A stretch of 33,378 nt of DNA from an uncultured beta proteobacterium. GTDB taxonomy: Bacteria > Pseudomonadota > Gammaproteobacteria > Burkholderiales > Burkholderiaceae_C. Made by a program: the position numbers and the translations under genes. The stretch lies in contig CAITZZ010000002.1 in the NCBI GenBank assembly GCA_903897005.1, forward strand, positions 1-33,378. Reading direction: 5' to 3'. The stretch's first letter is position 1. Each line of letters opens with the position of its first letter. Shown in pieces: positions 6,395 to 15,742 of the stretch. The notes below the pieces were generated by a model. It was not told the DNA's origin and made no database searches. It was given only the letters and a program-made list of their open reading frames with translations.

Positions 6395-9127
6395 ATGAAA
6401 CGTTGTCTTGCGCTTCTCGGCTTCCTGTTTGCCACACTGGGACTCCAGGCCAGTCCCGTGGCGGTGGAGGGTTTTACCCATGTAAAGACCGTCAATAGCA
6501 TTGACGAGTACAGGCTCAATTCAAATGGTTTGCAGGTTCTGCTGCTACCCGAGCATTCGAGCCCGACGCTGACCTTCATGGTGACCTACCGGGTCGGTTC
6601 GAAAAACGAGGTTACCGGCAGCACCGGTGCCACGCACATCCTCGAACATTTGATGTTCAAAGGCACTTCCGAGCGCGACCGCAGCAAGGGCAATAACGTT
6701 GATCAATTGCTCGAACGCACAGGCGCCAGATACAACGCCACGACCTGGCTTGACCGCACCAATTATTATGAAACTCTGGGCAGCGAGCACCTCGCGACCG
6801 TAGTCGACATGGAAGCCGATCGCATGCGCAAACTGCTGCTGCGCGATGAAGATCGTCAACCGGAGATGACGGTGGTGCGCAACGAATTTGAGCGTGGCGA
6901 GAATTCGCCCCTGCAGGCCCTGTACAAGGAAATCTACCAGGCTGCATTTGTGGCCCACCCCTACCATCACAGCACCATTGGGCATCGCAGTGACATCGAA
7001 AAGGTTTCGATCGAAAAACTCCGCGAGTTTTACGACACCTACTATTGGCCCAACAATGCCACTGTTTCCATCATCGGCGACTTTGAAGTGAGCCAGGCGT
7101 TGGCTCTGGTCAAAAAATCCTTCGGCGTCTACCCACGCTCTCCCAAACCGATTCCGACGGTGTATACAGAGGAACCCGCCCAGTCCGGCCCGCGACGCGT
7201 CACAGTCAAGCGTGCGGGACAGCTCGGCGTGCTTGCCCTTGCGCACAAGATTCCGGCAGCAACGCACGCTGACTATGCTGCGCTGGCGCTGCTCAGTGCC
7301 ATTCTGACCGACGGAAAGAACAGTCGCCTGTACAAAGCCGTTACCGACAGGAATCTGGCCACCGAAGTGGAGGCTGATGCAGGCTTTAACAGTGATCCGG
7401 CCTTGCACATCATTTTTGCGCCATTGGCACCCGGTGCCAAGCATGATGAAGTTGAGAAAGCGATCCTGCAGGAGATTGAGCAAATCAAGGCGCAAGGTGT
7501 CTCGGAGACTGAACTCAAGGCGGCGATAGCAAAAAACCTGGCCGATGCGGCGTTCAAGCGCGATGGCTCGTTTGCCATTGCCGGCAATCTTAACGAGTGC
7601 ATTGCCGCGGGCGACTGGTCGCTGTTTTACTCACTGGATGATGCGACTCAAAAGGTTACAACGGCTGATATACAGCGTGTTGCGAGGCTTTATCTGAACG
7701 AAGATCAAAGTACAACCGGCTGGTTCATACCGACGGCAGCGGGCGGTGCAGGCGCGGCCAAGGCCAAAGCATCTCGCATAGACGGGCCGTACTACTACCG
7801 CAAGCCGGAGAACGCCGTCGCTGCGACGGAACCGGCGTTGCCGAGCGGCGCTGGGGCCGCGGACACGGGTGCGAAGATTGCCCCCAAGGCCAAGCGGATG
7901 AAGATTGCCGGGGTGGACGTCATAGCCTACGCCACAGGCGTAAAAAATGTGGTTTCCCTGCGGGCTTCCTTGCCAGCAGGCAAAGGGGCCGGCGCGACCG
8001 GCAATCCGAGCATCCCCACACTGACCGGCATGCTGCTGGATCAGGGTACCCGGAAGCAGGACAAGTTCTCGATCGCTGAAAAGCTGGAAGCGGTCGGTGC
8101 CAGCATCGAGTTCAGAGTTGGAGCCGACCTGCTGGAGATCAGCGCCAAGTCGCTAAGCAAGGATGCGCCGCTTTTGATCAGCCTGATCGCCGAACAGTTG
8201 CGAGCGCCGGCTTTCTCGGCAGAGGAGTTTTCCAAAGCCAAGAAGCAGTTTGCCGGAACTGTCAGGCGCAGTCTGGAGAACACCGATTTCCGGGCCGGCG
8301 AAACCTTTTCCCGTGCCGTCTATCCGCTTGGCCACCCCAATCGGCAGCCCGCGCCTGAGGATTTGCTGGCAGCGATTGAGTCAGCCAGTCTTGAGGACGT
8401 GCTGGCCTTCCACAAGGCCTGGTACGGACCGGAGCAAATGACGCTGGTCTTGGTTGGAGATCTCGATCTGGATCGTTTTCAGGCGGAACTCGGCAAAGCG
8501 TTTGCCGGCTGGCAAGGTGGCAGGAAGGTCGTGCGCACGGCTTTCACGGATTCTGGCAAGCGGACTCCGAATCAGGACGTCGCGCTTGCGGACAAGACCA
8601 GCGTTTCGGTCGTTTTGGGGCAGGCCAGTGGTTTGCACTACAGCGACCCTGACTATCAGGCCTTGCGCCTTGGCACCGCCATTCTGGGCAGCGGCTTTAC
8701 CGGGCGTCTGATGGCCAATGTGCGTGACAAGGAGGGCTTGACCTACGATGTAGGTGCCAGATTGGGCAATGACATGTTCCATGCGGGCGACTGGAGAATC
8801 ACGGCGTCTTTTGCACCAGCGACGCTCGATCAGGGCATTGCGTCGATCCGGCGGCAGCTTGCGCTCTGGTACGAGCAGGGCGTCACGGCTGCTGAATTCG
8901 AAGCGCGAAAGAGCAGTCTGATCGGTTCCTTCAAGGTTGATCTGGCAACCAGCGATGGCATGGCCGGTGCCCTGCTGGCGGCAGTGAATCGGGGGTACGA
9001 ACTGAACTGGCTTGACGACTTCCCCTTGCGGGTCAACGCGCTGACGCTGGCGCAGGTCAACACTGCGATCCGGAAGTATCTCAAGCCCGAGCAGATGATT
9101 CTGGTCAAGGCCGGTACCTTGCCGTAA
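6395..9127 (+). CDS. Secreted M16 family zinc metallopeptidase, two fused halves
   Basis: A 910-residue insulinase-family (M16) protein. The N-terminal half carries the inverted zinc motif H81-ILE-H85 with Glu84 as base and Glu164 (NEFERGEN) as probable third ligand. The C-terminal half lacks HxxEH (TPTLTGMLLDQGT-like sequence at the equivalent place) but keeps the Arg/Tyr pair (RDKEGLTYDVG) used by M16 proteins for substrate binding. The halves join through an Ala/Lys-rich linker (about 450-510). So one chain contains what is often split between two adjacent M16B genes. ATG 6395 was chosen over the track start 6323 because it gives a clean signal peptide (MKRCLALLGFLFATLGLQAS); the product is probably periplasmic. 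The ribosome binding site is weak. Substrate unknown. Confidence 0.9.
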   Translation: MKRCLALLGFLFATLGLQASPVAVEGFTHVKTVNSIDEYRLNSNGLQVLLLPEHSSPTLTFMVTYRVGSKNEVTGSTGATHILEHLMFKGTSERDRSKGNNVDQLLERTGARYNATTWLDRTNYYETLGSEHLATVVDMEADRMRKLLLRDEDRQPEMTVVRNEFERGENSPLQALYKEIYQAAFVAHPYHHSTIGHRSDIEKVSIEKLREFYDTYYWPNNATVSIIGDFEVSQALALVKKSFGVYPRSPKPIPTVYTEEPAQSGPRRVTVKRAGQLGVLALAHKIPAATHADYAALALLSAILTDGKNSRLYKAVTDRNLATEVEADAGFNSDPALHIIFAPLAPGAKHDEVEKAILQEIEQIKAQGVSETELKAAIAKNLADAAFKRDGSFAIAGNLNECIAAGDWSLFYSLDDATQKVTTADIQRVARLYLNEDQSTTGWFIPTAAGGAGAAKAKASRIDGPYYYRKPENAVAATEPALPSGAGAADTGAKIAPKAKRMKIAGVDVIAYATGVKNVVSLRASLPAGKGAGATGNPSIPTLTGMLLDQGTRKQDKFSIAEKLEAVGASIEFRVGADLLEISAKSLSKDAPLLISLIAEQLRAPAFSAEEFSKAKKQFAGTVRRSLENTDFRAGETFSRAVYPLGHPNRQPAPEDLLAAIESASLEDVLAFHKAWYGPEQMTLVLVGDLDLDRFQAELGKAFAGWQGGRKVVRTAFTDSGKRTPNQDVALADKTSVSVVLGQASGLHYSDPDYQALRLGTAILGSGFTGRLMANVRDKEGLTYDVGARLGNDMFHAGDWRITASFAPATLDQGIASIRRQLALWYEQGVTAAEFEARKSSLIGSFKVDLATSDGMAGALLAAVNRGYELNWLDDFPLRVNALTLAQVNTAIRKYLKPEQMILVKAGTLP

Positions 9128-9166
9128 AATTGCCTTGAAAATCATGGTATTTACGACGTTTTAAGA

Positions 9167-9172
9167 TACAAT
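9167..9172 (+). promoter_or_regulatory. -10 box of the rimP-nusA-infB operon (TACAAT)
   Basis: TACAAT matches the -10 consensus at five of six positions and sits in an AT-rich stretch 79 bp before the rimP start. The predicted transcription start is near 9179, just before the hairpin at 9182. No good -35 box is seen at 16-18 bp. Confidence 0.45.
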
Positions 9173-9181
9173 CCAGTTTCA

Positions 9182-9223
9182 CGACCAAACGGGCGGGTAT
9201 CTACCGCCCGTTTTTTTTGGTCG
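9182..9223 (+). terminator. Terminator-like hairpin in the rimP leader
   Basis: AACGGGCGG pairs perfectly with CCGCCCGTT (9188-9196 with 9204-9212) around a 7-base loop and runs into eight T residues. Outside this stem, CGACCA (9182-9187) also pairs with TGGTCG (9218-9223), enclosing part of the U-tract. It may end transcription of the M16 gene. Because it follows the predicted rimP start of transcription by only a few bases, it may also act as an attenuator. Confidence 0.8.
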
Positions 9224-9250
9224 ATTGTTTTTGCTTGCATCTGTACACAA

Positions 9251-9877
9251 GTGGCATTGAAAGAAATTGTTGAACAAACGGTAGCCGGTCTGGGCTATGA
9301 ATTGGTGGAAATTCAACGTTCCACCGCAGGCTTGCTGCGCGTCACGATCGATCTGCCCTGGTCTGCAGCGAGCGGGGCAGGCTCGCCGCCCCCGGGTGCA
9401 GAGCAGTTTGTGACGGTTGAAGACTGTGAAAAGGTCACGCGTCAGTTGCTGTTTGCGCTGGAAGTGGAGGGGATTGACTTCAAACGGCTGGAAGTTTCTT
9501 CGCCCGGAATTGACCGTCCCTTGCGCAGCGAGAAAGATTTTGAGCGCTTTGCCGGTCAGGTTATTGATGTGACGCTGAGGGAGCCTGTTGGCACGCTGGT
9601 TGCGGACGGGCAGGTCAGCGCCAGTCGAAAGAAGTTTCAGGGCAGACTGGAGCGCAGGCAGGCTGAGGGTGGCCAGGAGGCAACTCCCGGATGGCAGATC
9701 GTCTGGACGGACGCACCAAGCGTCAAGCCTGGTCAGAGAGTGAGCAAGAAAAGGTTGCCGGCACCAACGCGGGCCTTGGGCTTTACGCTCGATGAGTTGA
9801 GAGAGGCGCGTCTGGCGCCGATTGTGAGCTTCAAAGGTCGTGCTTCCGGGGGAAGCACAGAGTCGAACACAGATTGA
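9251..9877 (+). CDS. rimP: Ribosome maturation factor RimP
   Basis: RimP assists late maturation of the 30S subunit. The protein has 208 residues, longer than the roughly 150 of E. coli RimP. Family motifs are clear: [20 protein letters not shown] and [10 protein letters not shown] in the N-terminal domain, then an SH3-like C-terminal domain ending [18 protein letters not shown]. The extra length sits in an inserted Gly/Pro-rich loop ([13 protein letters not shown], about 39-51) and in the C-terminal domain ([11 protein letters not shown]). The start is GTG 9251, preceded by no strong Shine-Dalgarno sequence. It is the first gene of the rimP-nusA-infB-rbfA-truB operon. Confidence 0.95.
   Translation: MALKEIVEQTVAGLGYELVEIQRSTAGLLRVTIDLPWSAASGAGSPPPGAEQFVTVEDCEKVTRQLLFALEVEGIDFKRLEVSSPGIDRPLRSEKDFERFAGQVIDVTLREPVGTLVADGQVSASRKKFQGRLERRQAEGGQEATPGWQIVWTDAPSVKPGQRVSKKRLPAPTRALGFTLDELREARLAPIVSFKGRASGGSTESNTD
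9840..9858 (+). promoter_or_regulatory. Perfect hairpin at the end of rimP, upstream of nusA
   Basis: GTGCTTCC-GGG-GGAAGCAC is a perfect 8-bp stem with a 3-base loop inside the last codons of rimP, about 40 bases before the nusA start. No T-run follows. It may be an RNA processing or pausing element. Coding constraint alone does not require such symmetry, but chance cannot be excluded. Confidence 0.4.
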
Positions 9878-9899
9878 ATTGAAACAGGAGAGTCATGGC

Positions 9900-11396
9900 A
9901 TGAATCGCGAAATGTTAATGCTGGTGGAAGCTATCTCACGCGAGAAGAACGTCGAACGCGATGTTGTATTTGGCGCCGTTGAGGCAGCACTGGCGCAGGC
10001 GACCAAGAAACTTTACCCGGGTGATGTCGATATCCGGGTGGCGGTTGATCGCGACAGCGGTACCTATGAGACTTTTCGGCGCTGGCACGTCGTGCCAGAC
10101 GAGGATGGCCTGCAGTTGCCCGACCAGGAAATCCTGTTGTTTGAGGCCAAAGAACAGATTGCCGATATCGAAGTCGATGAATACATCGAAGAAACGGTTG
10201 AGTCGGTGCCTATCGGTCGCATTGGCGCGATGGCTGCCAAGCAGGTCATTCTGCAGAAGATCCGCGACGCCGAGCGGGAAATGTTGCTCAATGATTTCAT
10301 GTCGCGTGGCGACAAGATCTTTGTCGGTACCGTCAAGCGCATGGACAAGGGCGACATCATTGTCGAAAGCGGACGGGTTGAAGGCCGTCTGCGCCGCAGC
10401 GAGATGATCCCGAAAGAGAACCTGCGCATGGGTGACCGCGTTCGCGCCATGATCATGGAGGTTGATCTCACGCTGCGTGGTGCACCCATCATCCTGTCGC
10501 GCTCGGCACCGGAATTCATGATTGAACTGTTTCGACAGGAAGTACCGGAGATCGAGCAGGGTCTGCTGGAAATCAAGTCCTGCGCTCGGGACGTCGGTTC
10601 TCGCGCGAAGATTGCCGTTCTGTCGCATGACAAGCGGGTGGACCCTATCGGCACCTGCGTCGGTGTTCGTGGCACACGGGTCAACGGTGTCACCAATGAG
10701 TTGGCCGGTGAGCGTGTCGATATCGTGCTTTGGAGCGAGGATCCGGCGCAGTTTGTGATTGGTGCACTGGCGCCTGCCAATGTGTCATCGATCGTGGTGG
10801 ACGAGGAACGACACGCCATGGATGTCGTGGTGGACGAAGAAAACCTCGCCATTGCCATTGGTCGCGGTGGTCAGAATGTGCGCCTGGCGTCTGAGTTGAC
10901 GGGTTGGAAGATCAATATTCTGGACGCCGCTGAATCTGCGCAGAAGCAAGCCAGTGAGACGGACTCTGGCCGCAAACTGTTCATGGAAAAGCTGGATGTG
11001 GACGAAGAGATTGCCGACCTGCTGATCGCCGAGGGCTTTACCAGTCTGGAGCAGGTGGCCTACGTGCCGCTGGAGGAAATGCTCGAAATCGAGAGCTTCG
11101 ACGAGGATACGGTCAACGAGCTTCGCACCCGCGCCAAAGACGCGCTGCTGACCATGGAGATCGCCCTGGAAGAGAGCGCACAGGCCGTGTCACTCGATTT
11201 GCGTGACCTTGAAGGCGTGACCCCCGAACTGATAGCCAAACTGGCCGATGCTGGAGTTCACACCCGCGACGACCTGGCCGATCTGGCCGTTGACGAACTT
11301 ATCGAAATATCAGGCCAGTCTGCGGACGAGGCCAAGACCTTGATCATGAAAGCACGCGAACATTGGTTTGCCAATGAAGCAGTTTCTCAAGCTTAA
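9900..11396 (+). CDS. nusA: Transcription termination/antitermination factor NusA
   Basis: NusA binds RNA polymerase and nascent RNA and modulates pausing, termination and antitermination. Domains in order within 498 residues: N-terminal polymerase-binding domain ([21 protein letters not shown]), S1 (about 135-200, [16 protein letters not shown]), two KH domains (about 230-345, ending in [19 protein letters not shown]), and two C-terminal acidic helix-hairpin-helix repeats ([16 protein letters not shown] and [16 protein letters not shown]), as in E. coli. The start was moved from 9840 to ATG 9900; AGGAG lies nine bases upstream. An earlier ATG at 9895 gives only Met-Ala-stop and overlaps the real start. 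Confidence 0.97.
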   Translation: MNREMLMLVEAISREKNVERDVVFGAVEAALAQATKKLYPGDVDIRVAVDRDSGTYETFRRWHVVPDEDGLQLPDQEILLFEAKEQIADIEVDEYIEETVESVPIGRIGAMAAKQVILQKIRDAEREMLLNDFMSRGDKIFVGTVKRMDKGDIIVESGRVEGRLRRSEMIPKENLRMGDRVRAMIMEVDLTLRGAPIILSRSAPEFMIELFRQEVPEIEQGLLEIKSCARDVGSRAKIAVLSHDKRVDPIGTCVGVRGTRVNGVTNELAGERVDIVLWSEDPAQFVIGALAPANVSSIVVDEERHAMDVVVDEENLAIAIGRGGQNVRLASELTGWKINILDAAESAQKQASETDSGRKLFMEKLDVDEEIADLLIAEGFTSLEQVAYVPLEEMLEIESFDEDTVNELRTRAKDALLTMEIALEESAQAVSLDLRDLEGVTPELIAKLADAGVHTRDDLADLAVDELIEISGQSADEAKTLIMKAREHWFANEAVSQA

Positions 11397-11481
11397 AGTA
11401 AATGTCATGAATACAAAGTTTCAGTGATGGCTAACAAATGCCCGCAGAGCTTGTTATGCCGAACTAAAGGTTACACAACAA

Positions 11482-14406
11482 ATGTCCAGTACGACCGTCG
11501 CCGAGTTTGCCAGCGAACTCAAAAAATCAACCGATACGCTGCTTGAGCAATTGAAGTCGGCAGGCGTTGCCACATCGGCCGCCTCCGACAGGCTCAGCGA
11601 CGCTGACAAGCAGCGTTTGCTCGCCTACCTGCAATCGACCCACGGCGCTGCCGGGTCGGAGCGCAAGAAGATTACGCTGGTGAAGAAATCGACCAGCGAA
11701 ATCAAGCAGGCGGATGCGACTGGCAAGGCCAGAACGATTCAGGTTGAAGTGCGCAAGAAGCGTACCTTTGTCCGGCGCGAGGACGGTGTTGATGCGCCGG
11801 CCGAGGCAGCGGAGGCAGAACAGGCGGTCGAGACGGCGCCTTTGATCGATAACGCCGAACTGGCACGCCGCGAGGAGCAAGCGCGCCGTCAGGCAGAGTT
11901 GATCCGGCGTCAGGAAGAGGAACTTTCAGAGCGCCGGCGTCTGCGCGAAGAGCAGGAAGCCAATGCGCGTGCCGCGGCAGCGCTGGCTGCCGAGTCTGCG
12001 GCGCAGAAGGCGGTGCTGCAAGCCAGCCTGGACAGCGGCAAGCCCAAGGCGGCCGACCCACAAGTCCAGGAAGCGATCGACAAGGCTGCGGCCGACAGCC
12101 TCGAAGTGGCGCAAAAGGCTCAGGCCGATGCGCTCGAACTGGCTCGTGAAAAAGCTGCTGCGGATTCCAAGACCCAGGCGGCCGAGGAGGTAGCGCGCGC
12201 CGATGATCTGGCCGGCCGCAGACGGACGGCGGAGGCGGAGGCTGCTGCCATTCGCCTGATGATGTCGGCACCCGCCAAGAAGCCGCCAGTCAAGAAGCTT
12301 GAAGAGGTCAAGAAACCAGGCGCGGCAGACGCCGCCAAGGCCGCCAGTATCAAGGGCACCTTGCACAAGCCGGCTGCCGGCACCGCGCCCGCCAAACCGG
12401 TTCGTCCCGGCGCCGCCGGAGCACCAGCCGCCGGCGCTGCAGGCGCCGGCAAGGAAGTCAAGTCGGCCAAGCTTTCCAGCAGTTGGGCCGGTGACCCGGC
12501 CAAGAAGAAAGCCATACCAACGCGTGGCGCGGTTGGTCCTACGGGTCCGGGTCGTGCCAACAACTGGCGCTCTGGCCCACGCGGCAAACGCGGCAATACC
12601 GGCCATGATCGCGATGACAACAGAGCGGCCGCTGCACCGGTCGAGACACGCATTATTGAAGTCCATGTGCCCGAAACCATTACGGTGGCCGAACTGGCGC
12701 ACAAGATGGCGGTCAAGGCGTCCGAGGTCATCAAGCAATTGATGAAACTCGGCCAGATGGTCACCATCAACCAGCCGCTGGATCAGGATACCGCCATGAT
12801 TGTGGTGGAGGAGATGGGCCACAAAGCCATCGTCGCGGCGCTGGATGATCCGGAAGCCTTTACCGACGACGAGGTGTCCAAGCAGCAGTCCGAGTCGCTG
12901 CCGCGTGCACCGGTTGTCACCGTCATGGGCCACGTCGATCATGGCAAGACTTCACTGCTTGATTACATCCGACGCGCCAAAGTGGCTTCGGGCGAGGCGG
13001 GTGGCATCACACAGCACATCGGTGCCTATCACGTGGAGACGCCGCGCGGTGTTATTTCCTTCCTTGATACACCGGGTCACGAGGCATTTACCGCCATGCG
13101 GGCCCGCGGTGCCAAGGCAACCGACATTGTGATTCTGGTCGTGGCCGCCGACGATGGCGTGATGCCACAAACCAAGGAAGCGATCAAGCACGCCAGGGCA
13201 GCCGGTGTGCCGATCGTGGTGGCGATCAACAAGATTGACAAGCCGGACGCCAATCCGGAACGGGTCAAGAATGAACTGGTGGTCGAAGAGGTCGTGCCAG
13301 AAGAGTTTGGCGGCGACTCGCCTTTCGTCGCCGTGTCGGCAAAGACCGGCGAAGGCATTGACGCCTTGCTGGAGCAGGTCTTGCTCCAGGCTGAAGTGCT
13401 TGAACTGCGCGCACCCGTCGATGCCATGGCCAAGGGCCTGGTGATTGAAGCCCAACTGGACAAGGGACGCGGCCCGGTCGCCACCGTCCTGGTGCAGTCG
13501 GGCACGCTCAAGACCGGTGACGTGGTGCTGGCCGGTTCGACCTACGGGCGTGTGCGCGCCATGCTCGATGAAAACGGCAAGAGCATCAAGAGCGCAGGAC
13601 CGTCGATTCCAGTCGAAATTCAGGGCTTGACCGAGGTGCCGCAGGCGGGTGATGACTTCATGGTGATGGCAGACGAGCGCCGCGCCCGTGAAATTGCCAC
13701 TTACCGTGCCGGCAAGTTCCGTCATACCAAGTTGGCCAAGCAACAAGCGGCCAAGCTCGAAAACATGTTTACGGACATGGCGGCGGGCGAGGTCAAGATG
13801 GTGCCCATCATCGTCAAGGCCGATGTGCAGGGATCGCAGGAAGCGCTGGCGCAGTCCCTGCTCAAGCTCTCCACCGACGAAGTCAAGGTGCAGATGGTGT
13901 ACACCGCCGTGGGCGCCATCAGCGAATCGGATGTGAATCTGGCGATCGCTGCCAAGGCTGTCATCATCGGCTTCAATACCCGAGCCGATGCGGGTGCGCG
14001 CAAACTGGCCGAGAGCAACGGCGTCGATATTCGCTACTACGACATCATTTATGACGCTGTGGACGAACTCAAACTCGCGATGTCGGGCATGCTGACGCCA
14101 GACAAGAAGGAAGAAGTCATTGGTACGGCCGAGATTCGGCAGGTCTTCAAGGTCAGCAAGATCGGCTCGATCGCCGGTTGTATGGTCACATCGGGCCTGG
14201 TGCGGCGTACCTCACGGCTACGCTTGCTGCGCGACAACCTTGTCATCTTTACCGGCGAACTGGACTCGCTCAAGCGTTTCAAGGACGACGCCAAGGAAGT
14301 CAAGGAAGGCTTTGATTGCGGCTTGAATATCAAGAATTACAACGACATTCAGGAAGGCGATGTGCTGGAGTTCTTTGAAATTCGAGAGATCGCCAGAACG
14401 CTTTAA
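11482..14406 (+). CDS. infB: Translation initiation factor IF-2
   Basis: IF-2 is the GTPase that places fMet-tRNA on the 30S subunit and promotes subunit joining. The 974-residue protein has an N-terminal IF2_N subdomain ([21 protein letters not shown]), a long Ala/Lys/Glu-rich region (about 60-380), a second IF2_N domain (about 395-450, [21 protein letters not shown]), then the G domain with GHVDHGKT (from residue 483), DTPGH and NKID, and domains II-IV ending [16 protein letters not shown]. It begins 85 bp after nusA; that gap holds no gene or clear signal. The ribosome binding site is poor (AAAGG, 11 bases away). Shorter isoforms from internal starts, known in E. coli, cannot be judged here. 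Confidence 0.97.
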   Translation: MSSTTVAEFASELKKSTDTLLEQLKSAGVATSAASDRLSDADKQRLLAYLQSTHGAAGSERKKITLVKKSTSEIKQADATGKARTIQVEVRKKRTFVRREDGVDAPAEAAEAEQAVETAPLIDNAELARREEQARRQAELIRRQEEELSERRRLREEQEANARAAAALAAESAAQKAVLQASLDSGKPKAADPQVQEAIDKAAADSLEVAQKAQADALELAREKAAADSKTQAAEEVARADDLAGRRRTAEAEAAAIRLMMSAPAKKPPVKKLEEVKKPGAADAAKAASIKGTLHKPAAGTAPAKPVRPGAAGAPAAGAAGAGKEVKSAKLSSSWAGDPAKKKAIPTRGAVGPTGPGRANNWRSGPRGKRGNTGHDRDDNRAAAAPVETRIIEVHVPETITVAELAHKMAVKASEVIKQLMKLGQMVTINQPLDQDTAMIVVEEMGHKAIVAALDDPEAFTDDEVSKQQSESLPRAPVVTVMGHVDHGKTSLLDYIRRAKVASGEAGGITQHIGAYHVETPRGVISFLDTPGHEAFTAMRARGAKATDIVILVVAADDGVMPQTKEAIKHARAAGVPIVVAINKIDKPDANPERVKNELVVEEVVPEEFGGDSPFVAVSAKTGEGIDALLEQVLLQAEVLELRAPVDAMAKGLVIEAQLDKGRGPVATVLVQSGTLKTGDVVLAGSTYGRVRAMLDENGKSIKSAGPSIPVEIQGLTEVPQAGDDFMVMADERRAREIATYRAGKFRHTKLAKQQAAKLENMFTDMAAGEVKMVPIIVKADVQGSQEALAQSLLKLSTDEVKVQMVYTAVGAISESDVNLAIAAKAVIIGFNTRADAGARKLAESNGVDIRYYDIIYDAVDELKLAMSGMLTPDKKEEVIGTAEIRQVFKVSKIGSIAGCMVTSGLVRRTSRLRLLRDNLVIFTGELDSLKRFKDDAKEVKEGFDCGLNIKNYNDIQEGDVLEFFEIREIARTL

Positions 14407-14412
14407 GTTGAC

Positions 14413-14784
14413 GTGCGCAAGAAGTCAAGCACTCCGAACCGGAGCTTCAAGGTGGCCGATCAGATCCAGCGCGATCTGACGGAATTGATCGCGCGCGAGC
14501 TCAAGGATCCGCGCGTCGGCATGGTCACCATCCAGGCGGTCGAGGTCACGCCTGACTATGCGCACGCCAAGGTTTTTTTCAGTCTGCTGGCAGGCGACAT
14601 CAAGGAATGTACCGAGGGCCTGAATCAGGCTGCCGGCTTCCTGCGTGCGGGACTCTTCAAACGTCTGCACATCCATACCGTGCCGACCCTGCATTTTGTT
14701 TTTGATCGAACGACCGAACACGCGGCGGACATGAACGCCTTGATTGCGCAGGCGGTCGCTTCACGTTCCAAAAACGAGGACTAG
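14413..14784 (+). CDS. rbfA: Ribosome-binding factor A
   Basis: RbfA is a KH-like protein that binds the 30S subunit and helps 16S rRNA 5'-end maturation, and is needed in cold adaptation in E. coli. The 123-residue chain shows the family pattern: [37 protein letters not shown] and [12 protein letters not shown]. The start is GTG 14413, six bases after the infB stop and with no Shine-Dalgarno sequence, so translation is probably coupled to infB. truB starts one base after its stop. Confidence 0.95.
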   Translation: MRKKSSTPNRSFKVADQIQRDLTELIARELKDPRVGMVTIQAVEVTPDYAHAKVFFSLLAGDIKECTEGLNQAAGFLRAGLFKRLHIHTVPTLHFVFDRTTEHAADMNALIAQAVASRSKNED

Positions 14785-14785
14785 C

Positions 14786-15733
14786 ATGCTACAAACGCCG
14801 CGTGCACGGGTTGCCAGGCGCCCCGTGCACGGGGTGCTGCTGCTGGACAAGCCACTGGGCTGGAGCAGCAATGATGCTTTGCAGAAGGTCAAGTGGTTGC
14901 TGCGCGCCGAAAAAGCGGGTCACACCGGGACACTCGATCCGCTGGCCAGCGGGGTGTTGCCACTGTGTTTTGGAGCGGCTACCAAGTTCAGTCAGCTACA
15001 GCTTGATGCCGACAAAACCTATGAGGCAGTGGCCTGTCTGGGTGTCAAGACCAGCACGGCAGACGCTGAAGGCAGCGTGATCGAAACCAGGCCGGTCAAG
15101 GTGGATGACGAGGCGCTGCAGCGAGTGGTGGCGCAATTTACCGGTCTGATCCGGCAGACGCCGCCGATGCACAGCGCTTTGAAGAAGGATGGGCGAGCCC
15201 TGTACGACTACGCGCGGGCCGGCATCGAAGTCGAGCGGGAAGCTCGTGAGCTAAGGATTATGGAATTGACAGCCAGATTGGCAAGCGAAGTTTCGGGGCG
15301 AGAGCTTATTAAAATGACGGTCAAGTGCAGCAAGGGAACCTATATCCGCACACTGGCTGAAGACATGGGCGAAGCGCTCGGATGTGGCGCGCACCTGACT
15401 GCATTGCGTCGCACGGCGACCGGAGGCTTCGGCCTGGCGCTTTGCGTGACCCTGGAAGCGCTTGAAGACATGACCGAGGAAGAGCGGCTGAAGTGCCTGT
15501 TGCCGGTCGATAGTTTGCTGAGCGGTCACACGCCAGTCGAACTTGATGCCGAGAACTCGGGGCGCTTCCTCAGTGGATTGCGCCGGCGCGGTGCCTGGAC
15601 CGACACGGCGCAGGCAGCGGTCTATGCCGGCAACCCGCGTACCTTGCTGGGCAGTGCCCATGTCAAGGCGGGCGAATTGATACCAACACGATTGCTCAGT
15701 CCTGTCGAGATTGAGCAGATGAACAGATTTTGA
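14786..15733 (+). CDS. truB: tRNA pseudouridine-55 synthase
   Basis: TruB converts uridine 55 of the tRNA T-loop to pseudouridine and also acts as a tRNA chaperone. In 315 residues it shows [18 protein letters not shown], the catalytic Asp51 in [29 protein letters not shown] and a PUA-like C-terminal region. The start was moved from 14744 to ATG 14786, which has GAGG seven bases upstream; the earlier start would run deep into rbfA and adds a non-family N-terminus. The operon order after rbfA is the usual one. Confidence 0.96.
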   Translation: MLQTPRARVARRPVHGVLLLDKPLGWSSNDALQKVKWLLRAEKAGHTGTLDPLASGVLPLCFGAATKFSQLQLDADKTYEAVACLGVKTSTADAEGSVIETRPVKVDDEALQRVVAQFTGLIRQTPPMHSALKKDGRALYDYARAGIEVEREARELRIMELTARLASEVSGRELIKMTVKCSKGTYIRTLAEDMGEALGCGAHLTALRRTATGGFGLALCVTLEALEDMTEEERLKCLLPVDSLLSGHTPVELDAENSGRFLSGLRRRGAWTDTAQAAVYAGNPRTLLGSAHVKAGELIPTRLLSPVEIEQMNRF

Positions 15734-15742
15734 AAGTGAACC

